Origin: Rickettsiales bacterium
GTDB lineage: Bacteria > Pseudomonadota > Alphaproteobacteria > G027485855
Assembly: GCA_027485855.1 (NCBI GenBank)
Contig: JAIXQD010000019.1
Coordinates: 242,153-306,152 of the forward strand
Direction of reading: 5' to 3'
DNA: 64,000 nt
Of the stretch, positions 58,742 through 64,000 are shown piece by piece. How positions within the stretch are numbered: the stretch's first letter is position 1; every line of letters begins with the position of its first letter. The position numbers and the translations under genes were made by a program. The notes beneath the pieces were generated by a model. It was given only the letters and a program-made list of their open reading frames with translations, searched no databases and was not told the origin of the DNA.

Positions 58742-61327
58742 ATGCGCCACATACCGGTTTTTTTATCAAGTGCGATTATTTTACTGCTGGTGCTGAGTTT
58801 GCACGCGCTGGGCTGGGCCGCCTTCAACCGCCCGCAAGCGCAGCCCTTTTTTGGCGGGCAAATTGTTGGCTTGGCGTTTAACCCCTTTCCAACCGGCACC
58901 GACCCCACGGCGTGGCGCTTTCCCACAAGGCAGCAGCTGGCGCAAGATGTTGATACTGTGGCGCCGCATGTGCGCAGCTTGCGTACCTACTCATCGCTCA
59001 ATGGCTTAGATGCCGTGGCGCCACTCGCCGCGCCTTATAATATTGAAGTGACTTTAGGCATGTGGCTAAGCCGCGATAAAGAAGCCAACAAAGCCGAAAT
59101 CGATGCCGGCATTCGTGCCGCAAAAAATAATCGCAATATTAAGCGGGTGATGGTTGGCAACGAAGTGCTATTGCGCGAGGATATGAGCCCCGCCGATCTT
59201 ATTGCCGCCGTGCGTTTAGCCTCGGCACAATTAGCCATACCTGTTTCAACGGCCGAGCCATGGCATATCTGGCTTAAATATCCTGAATTGGCCGATGCGG
59301 TTGATTTTATCACCGTGCATCTTTTGCCTTATTGGGAGGGCGTCGATATTGCCGGTGCACTCCCCTATCTTGAAATGCGTTATAATGAATTACAGCAACG
59401 CTACCCCAATAAGCATATTGTCATAGGCGAGGTCGGCTGGCCCAGCGATGGCCCCTGGGTTGAAGCATCCGAACCGAGCCTCGTCAATGAGGCACAATTT
59501 ATCCGTGGCTTTTTGGCCAAAGCTGCCGAAAAGCGCTGGGATTATTATTTAATGGAAGCCTTTGACCAACCGTGGAAACGCACCTTAGAAGGCTCGGTTG
59601 GGGCCAGCTGGGGCCTATGGGATGAAAACCGCACACCCAAATTTGCCATGAGCGGCGATGTGCGCGAGCGGCAAAGCTGGTGGGGCGCCATGTTGGTGGC
59701 CAGCGGCCTTGCTTTGCCTCTTATGATTTATTTCCTAAGACGCAGCGGGCATGTGTCATGGCTGGGGCGGTTTTTTTATTGTGGCATTATTCAAACTATC
59801 GCGGCGCTATTGGTGCTGGCCGTGCTGGCCCTGCTGCAAGAGGCCACCAGCAGCTGGGCGCATTTACCGTGGATATTACTGATGCTAGCGCAATTGGTGC
59901 TGCTGTCGGTGTTGCTCACCGATGGGTTGGAATTTACCGAGATGGTTTTTGCCAAACAGCGCCTGCGGGCTTTTACGCCCTTTAATTTACCCGCACCGCC
60001 CGATGCGCCCAAAGTCTCCATCCATGTGCCCTGTTATAACGAGCCACCCGAAATGGTGATTGCCACGCTCGATGCCTTGGCGCAACTCGCTTATCCTAAC
60101 TTTGAAGTGCTGGTGATTGATAACAACACGCGCGATGCCGCCGTGTGGCAGCCACTTGAAGAACACTGCACCCAACTGGGCGAGCGCTTTCGCTTTTTTC
60201 ATTTGCCCAAATGGCCGGGCTATAAAGCGGGTGCGCTTAATTTTGGCCTCAGCCAAACAGCGCCTGATGCCGAATTTGTCGCAGTTATCGATAGCGACTA
60301 CCAAGTGCAACCCGATTGGCTGGCCTCGACCATTCCGTTTTTTGCCAAGCCCGAAATTGCCATTGTGCAAGGCCCGCAAGATTACCGCGATTGGCAGAAT
60401 GACCGCTTCAAAACCATGATTTATTGGGAATATGCCGGTTTTTTCCATATCGGCATGGTGCAACGGAACGACCGCAACGCCATTATTCAGCACGGCACTA
60501 TGACCATCATTCGTAAAAGCGCCTTGCTGGCCGCACCCGGTTGGGCCGAGTGGTGCATTTGCGAAGATGCCGAATTGGGCCTGCGCCTTTTTGCGCAAGG
60601 GCATGAGGCGGTTTACCTTGAACACAGTATGGGGCGTGGCCTCGTGCCCGATAATTTTGCCGCTTATAAAACGCAGCGTTTTCGTTGGGCCTATGGCGCC
60701 ATGCAAATTATGAAGCGTCATGCGCAGGCCTTGTTACCGGGTGGCAAAAGCCTGACGCATGGGCAGCGCTTTCACTTTTTTGCAGGCTGGCTGCCGTGGC
60801 TGGCCGATGCCGCGCATTTTATTTTTGCACTGGCCGCCATTTTCTGGACCATGCTGCTGCTGCTGGGTTGGGTTGAGTTTCCGCCCTTGGCCTTTTTGGT
60901 GCCGTCGTTGGCAGCTTTTAGCTTTAAGGTGCTGGCCAGCTTTTGGCTTTATAAAAAGCAGGTTAAATGCACCTTGAGCGAGCGCATTGGCGCCGCCATT
61001 GCCGGCATGAGCCTGACGCACACGGTGGGCCGCGCTATGCTGCAAGGGCTTTTTACCAATGGTAAGCCGTTTTTCCGCACACCAAAAAACGAAAATGCGC
61101 CGGCGCTGATTCAAGGCTTACTCATGGCGTGGGAAGAAATTCTGCTGCTGCTGCTGCTTTGGTGTGGCGGCATTGCTACAATTTTAGTTTATGGCACAGC
61201 CAACCAAGAGGCCATGCTGTGGGCCAGCCTCATGCTGGTGCAGGCATTGCCCTATTTGTCAGCTTTAATAACATCTTGTATAAACGCCATACCCACACTA
61301 CACCAAAAGAACAACCATGCTGCTTGA
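58742..61327 (+). CDS. GH17-GT2 beta-glucan synthase (NdvB/NdvC-like)
   Basis: The 861-residue protein has an N-terminal membrane helix, a GH17-like domain with MVGNEVLLRE and VIGEVGWPSDG as probable catalytic acids, then a GT2 processive glycosyltransferase domain with CYNEP, AVIDSDYQV and the QRFRWAYG motif. C-terminal membrane helices follow. This fused architecture is that of NdvB-type cyclic beta-(1,3)/(1,6)-glucan synthases. The preceding EAL-domain gene may control c-di-GMP for the same pathway; that is inference. Confidence 0.9.
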   Translation: MRHIPVFLSSAIILLLVLSLHALGWAAFNRPQAQPFFGGQIVGLAFNPFPTGTDPTAWRFPTRQQLAQDVDTVAPHVRSLRTYSSLNGLDAVAPLAAPYNIEVTLGMWLSRDKEANKAEIDAGIRAAKNNRNIKRVMVGNEVLLREDMSPADLIAAVRLASAQLAIPVSTAEPWHIWLKYPELADAVDFITVHLLPYWEGVDIAGALPYLEMRYNELQQRYPNKHIVIGEVGWPSDGPWVEASEPSLVNEAQFIRGFLAKAAEKRWDYYLMEAFDQPWKRTLEGSVGASWGLWDENRTPKFAMSGDVRERQSWWGAMLVASGLALPLMIYFLRRSGHVSWLGRFFYCGIIQTIAALLVLAVLALLQEATSSWAHLPWILLMLAQLVLLSVLLTDGLEFTEMVFAKQRLRAFTPFNLPAPPDAPKVSIHVPCYNEPPEMVIATLDALAQLAYPNFEVLVIDNNTRDAAVWQPLEEHCTQLGERFRFFHLPKWPGYKAGALNFGLSQTAPDAEFVAVIDSDYQVQPDWLASTIPFFAKPEIAIVQGPQDYRDWQNDRFKTMIYWEYAGFFHIGMVQRNDRNAIIQHGTMTIIRKSALLAAPGWAEWCICEDAELGLRLFAQGHEAVYLEHSMGRGLVPDNFAAYKTQRFRWAYGAMQIMKRHAQALLPGGKSLTHGQRFHFFAGWLPWLADAAHFIFALAAIFWTMLLLLGWVEFPPLAFLVPSLAAFSFKVLASFWLYKKQVKCTLSERIGAAIAGMSLTHTVGRAMLQGLFTNGKPFFRTPKNENAPALIQGLLMAWEEILLLLLLWCGGIATILVYGTANQEAMLWASLMLVQALPYLSALITSCINAIPTLHQKNNHAA

Positions 61328-62624
61328 ACTATTCATTATTTTTGCGCTGATGGTACTCAATGGCTATTTTGCCATGGCCGAGCTTTCGGTGGTGTCGGCC
61401 AAAAAAGCCCTGCTTAAAGCCGAGGCCGAGCAGGAAAATAATCCGGCAGCACAATGCGCCCTCGATTTAGCCGAAGATCCAGGCCGGTTTTTATCAACGG
61501 TGCAGGTTGGCATTACCGTAACCGGCGTTTTAGCGGCGGCCTATGGTGGCGCCAATTTGTCTGACCGGCTGGCACTCTTTTTTGAAACCGTGCCGGCGCT
61601 GGCCGCCCACGCCCATGAAGTTGCCTTTGCTATAGTGGTGGTGCTTATTTCTTATTTCACGCTGATTATTGGCGAACTTGTGCCCAAGCGCCTTGCCCTA
61701 GCGCGGGCCGAGGCCATTGCCATGATGGTGGCCCGCCCGATGAATTGGCTTTCCACCATTGGGGCGCCGTTGGTTTGGCTGCTTGAAACCTCATCCGAAT
61801 TATTGCTGCGGCTTTTGGGCTTGCATCAACTTAAGGCCGGCACCGTCACGGAAGAAGAAGTCAAAACCCTGATTGCCGAGGGCACGCAAAGTGGTGTTTT
61901 TGCCCCCGCCGAGCAGCAAATGCTGGAAGGCGTGTTGCGCCTGGCCGACCGCAGCGTGCGCGCCATTATGACCCCCACGCCTGAAATTGTTTGGCTGGAT
62001 GTAGAGGACGCGCCGCAAAATATTATGCAAGCTATCCGCACCAGCGGTTATTCGCGCTTTCCGGTGGCGCGGGGCGCGCTCGACCAAGTGCTGGGCTTTG
62101 TGCACGCCAAAGACCTTTTAGAACGAGCCTTTTCGCAGCAGCCGCTTGACTTAAGCGCCTGCCTGCATGAGCCGCTTATTGTGCATGATGGCATGCCCGT
62201 TTTGCGCCTGCTCGATTTATTTAAGCAATCGAAACTGCATGTGGCGCTGGTTGCCGATGAATATGGCAGTGTTGAGGGGCTGGTCAGCATTACCGATATT
62301 CTCACCAGCATTGCCGGCGAAATGCCCGAAGGCGCCGATAGCGATGAGGCTGGCGCCACCCGCCGCGATGATGGCAGCTGGCTGCTGGATGGCACACTGC
62401 CCATTGAAGACGCCGAAAAAGCGCTGCAATTGCGCGATTTACGCGGCGAGGATGATTTTCATACGCTGGCCGGATTTATGCTTAAAGGCCTTGGGCGCAT
62501 TCCGGTGGCGGGCGATTATTTTATCAATGCCGGCTGGCGCTTTGAAGTGATAGATATGGATGGCCGTCGTATCGATAAAGTGATGGCCATTCCGCCAAAA
62601 TCGGCGGCATCAATCGAAAATTAG
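61317..62624 (+). CDS. CorC/HlyC-type (DUF21-CBS) membrane protein
   Basis: The 435-residue protein has N-terminal DUF21/CNNM membrane helices, two CBS domains (about 210-330; MTPTPEIVWLD and LLDLFKQSKLHVALVADEYG) and a C-terminal CorC_HlyC domain (GDYFINAGWRFEVIDMDGRRIDKV). It is usually linked to divalent cation export. Its start overlaps the glucan synthase gene by 11 bases. Confidence 0.9.
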   Translation: MLLELFIIFALMVLNGYFAMAELSVVSAKKALLKAEAEQENNPAAQCALDLAEDPGRFLSTVQVGITVTGVLAAAYGGANLSDRLALFFETVPALAAHAHEVAFAIVVVLISYFTLIIGELVPKRLALARAEAIAMMVARPMNWLSTIGAPLVWLLETSSELLLRLLGLHQLKAGTVTEEEVKTLIAEGTQSGVFAPAEQQMLEGVLRLADRSVRAIMTPTPEIVWLDVEDAPQNIMQAIRTSGYSRFPVARGALDQVLGFVHAKDLLERAFSQQPLDLSACLHEPLIVHDGMPVLRLLDLFKQSKLHVALVADEYGSVEGLVSITDILTSIAGEMPEGADSDEAGATRRDDGSWLLDGTLPIEDAEKALQLRDLRGEDDFHTLAGFMLKGLGRIPVAGDYFINAGWRFEVIDMDGRRIDKVMAIPPKSAASIEN

Positions 62625-62708
62625 TAACTTATCTCTATTTTCAGTAGGGTCATTTTATCAGCCCACAGAATCGCTTATATTGATTTTTCCACACTCTTCG
62701 AGGCCAAA

Positions 62709-63410
62709 ATGAAATCTGCCTTACGCCAAAAATCTCACCTGCGCGCGGGCCTTGCCATCGGCCCCATTTTATTTGTTGTCGCCATTTTAGCGGTGCTGGT
62801 GGCAGCTTTAGCCGCAGGCTCGGGCGGCATTCAAAACGCGCCGGGCACCGAGCAGGCCCGCACCAATGGCGCGGCTATTATGGCGCAAGGCACAAATATT
62901 CGTATGGGTGCGCAGCGCGTTTTATCAAACAGCGCGATTGCGGTCGATTCTATCCGCACGGTTGGCACATCAACCACCGATACATCGGGCGCGGGCATTT
63001 TTACCGCAGCGGGCGGCAGTGTGCCGCCGCAAAACCCCCCAGGTGGCGCGGCTGGCGCGGGCGCGCTTAATAACTGGACTATTGCAACGGGCTATCTTGG
63101 CGGCGTTGGTTTAACTGGCACGCCTGCCGATATCAGCACTACAGCGGGTGCATCGGGCGCCGATCTTGTGGCGCTGATTTCGGTTACACAACCGGTGTGT
63201 CAGCAAATAAACCGGCAAAATACCGGTGTAGCGGGTTATTGGATTGTGGCCTCGGCCGGCACCTCCTCACAAGTGGGTGACACACGCTTTGATACCACCA
63301 GCAATATCAGCAACCTTAGCGGCTTACCCATTACGGGTCGTGCACAAGGCTGCGTGGCTAATCAGGCCGACACCGCTTGGTATTATTTTCAGTTGCTTTT
63401 GGCCAATTAA
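62709..63410 (+). CDS. Pilin-like secreted/membrane protein, paralogue 3
   Basis: The 233-residue protein starts MKSALRQKSHLRAG, followed by LAIGPILFVVAILAVLVAAL and AAGSGG, the same N-terminal element as the 5911-7347 pair. The C-terminal half has two-cysteine features (PVCQQIN, QGCVANQ) and ends YYFQLLLAN, paralleling YYQILLAR of the other pair. The Gly/Ala/Thr-rich middle differs. It is tandem with the next, partial paralogue. Confidence 0.7.
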   Translation: MKSALRQKSHLRAGLAIGPILFVVAILAVLVAALAAGSGGIQNAPGTEQARTNGAAIMAQGTNIRMGAQRVLSNSAIAVDSIRTVGTSTTDTSGAGIFTAAGGSVPPQNPPGGAAGAGALNNWTIATGYLGGVGLTGTPADISTTAGASGADLVALISVTQPVCQQINRQNTGVAGYWIVASAGTSSQVGDTRFDTTSNISNLSGLPITGRAQGCVANQADTAWYYFQLLLAN

Positions 63411-63443
63411 GACGATATTTCATAGCAGGTAAGGAATCCTAAA

Positions 63444-64000
63444 ATGTTAAATAAGCGCAACAGAAAATCTTCTCAAGCGGGTATCGCCATTGGCCCCATT
63501 CTGTTTGTTGTGGCCATTTTGGCCGTGCTGGTAGCAGCCTTAGCCGCAGGCTCGGGTGGCTTTACTGCTTCAAGCACAACCGATGCGGCGCGTACCAATG
63601 CCGGCGCCATTATTGCCCAAGGCAATAATATTCGCGGTGGTACTGCTCGTGTATTAACTGGCAACTTCACGGCAGAGCAAATCCGCACAGTCGGCACAGG
63701 CACAACCGACGCCACGGGCGCAGGCATTTTCACCGCAGCCGGTGGTGGCGTGCCACCACAAAACCCACCCGGTGGCACAACCCCCGCCACTAATGCTTGG
63801 ACAATCGATACCGCCTTTTTGCTTGGCGTGGGTGTCACCGGCACCCCTGCCGACCGCAGCAGCAACGCCACAGCAGCCGGTGCCGATCTGGTTGCCTCAC
63901 TGCGCGTGACTCAAATTATCTGCCAACAAATTAATCGCCTGCTTACCGGCACCGCGGCGGGTTATTGGATTGTGGCCTCGGGCGGCACCGCCGCGCAAGT
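63444..64000 (+). CDS. Pilin-like secreted/membrane protein, paralogue 4 (3' end outside window)
   Basis: The frame starts at ATG 63444 (TAAGGAAT upstream) and runs off the window after about 185 codons. MLNKRNRKSSQAG precedes IAIGPILFVVAILAVLVAAL. The next stretch AAGSGGFTASSTT resembles paralogues 1 and 2. The body (GIFTAAGGGVPPQNPPGGTT, VTQIICQQINR) is very close to paralogue 3. Thus its N-terminal region resembles one pair and its body the other. Confidence 0.7.
   Translation, partial: MLNKRNRKSSQAGIAIGPILFVVAILAVLVAALAAGSGGFTASSTTDAARTNAGAIIAQGNNIRGGTARVLTGNFTAEQIRTVGTGTTDATGAGIFTAAGGGVPPQNPPGGTTPATNAWTIDTAFLLGVGVTGTPADRSSNATAAGADLVASLRVTQIICQQINRLLTGTAAGYWIVASGGTAAQ

Overview
This window is most likely a chromosomal segment of an alphaproteobacterium. 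The evidence is a ftsK, lolA, xthA, PII and UbiH-like neighbourhood, a PhaB-type reductase, a DUF2125-like protein, and a tail module in the order typical of gene transfer agents (GTA) and related alphaproteobacterial prophages. I cannot name the genus. The pilin-like proteins and the AAA+/metallopeptidase operon suggest a poorly characterised lineage. No rRNA, tRNA, CRISPR array, integrase, transposase or reverse transcriptase was seen.

Layout. 1-5.9 kb: an AAA+ ATPase (5' end outside the window), two unknown proteins and a zinc-metallopeptidase-like protein in one plus-strand operon. 5.9-14.5 kb (minus strand): two pilin-like paralogues, phaB, a CsoR/FrmR-family regulator without the usual cysteines, a DUF2125-like protein, an RND efflux permease with its adaptor, and two small membrane-anchored proteins. 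14.6-40.6 kb: a prophage or GTA-like cluster with terminase, portal, prohead protease, capsid, head-tail connectors, tail, fibre, lysis genes and an S24-type repressor. 40.7-55.3 kb: mostly minus-strand housekeeping and hypothetical genes (xthA, C26 amidotransferase, speD-speE on plus, a divergent S8-like protein, two HExxH proteins, NYN nuclease, lolA, ftsK, DMT-type transporter, PII). 55.4-64 kb (plus strand): UbiH-family monooxygenase, PAS-GGDEF-EAL protein, GH17-GT2 glucan synthase, CorC/HlyC-type protein and two more pilin-like paralogues, the last cut by the window end.

The main discovery candidate lies inside the structural operon of the phage/GTA cluster. AT-rich cargo is inserted on both sides of the tail-terminator gene (24.66 kb). 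It comprises two related proteins (20665-21324 and 26492-27229) with a shared D-x-Y-[DN]-F motif and C-terminus, six tandem copies of one small membrane-protein family and three copies of another. Between them lie in-frame fragments of the two larger proteins and of a seventh membrane-protein gene. The membrane-protein copies are mosaics that share near-identical blocks in different combinations. This is the layout expected of toxin-immunity cassettes with orphan immunity arrays, but toxin function is inference only.

The cluster appears to be regulated as a unit. The same palindrome (GTATCC-N5-GGATAC) lies between the -35 and -10 of the packaging-gene promoter at 14.6 kb and on the promoter of the repressor at 39.86 kb. 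Two intrinsic terminators lie inside the structural operon. The tape-measure gene sits upstream of the major tail gene instead of after the tail chaperones. A lysis cassette ends with an i-spanin-like gene and an out-of-frame nested lipoprotein (Rz/Rz1 arrangement). No integrase or replication gene was found between 14.6 and 40.6 kb, so the element is either domesticated or degraded.
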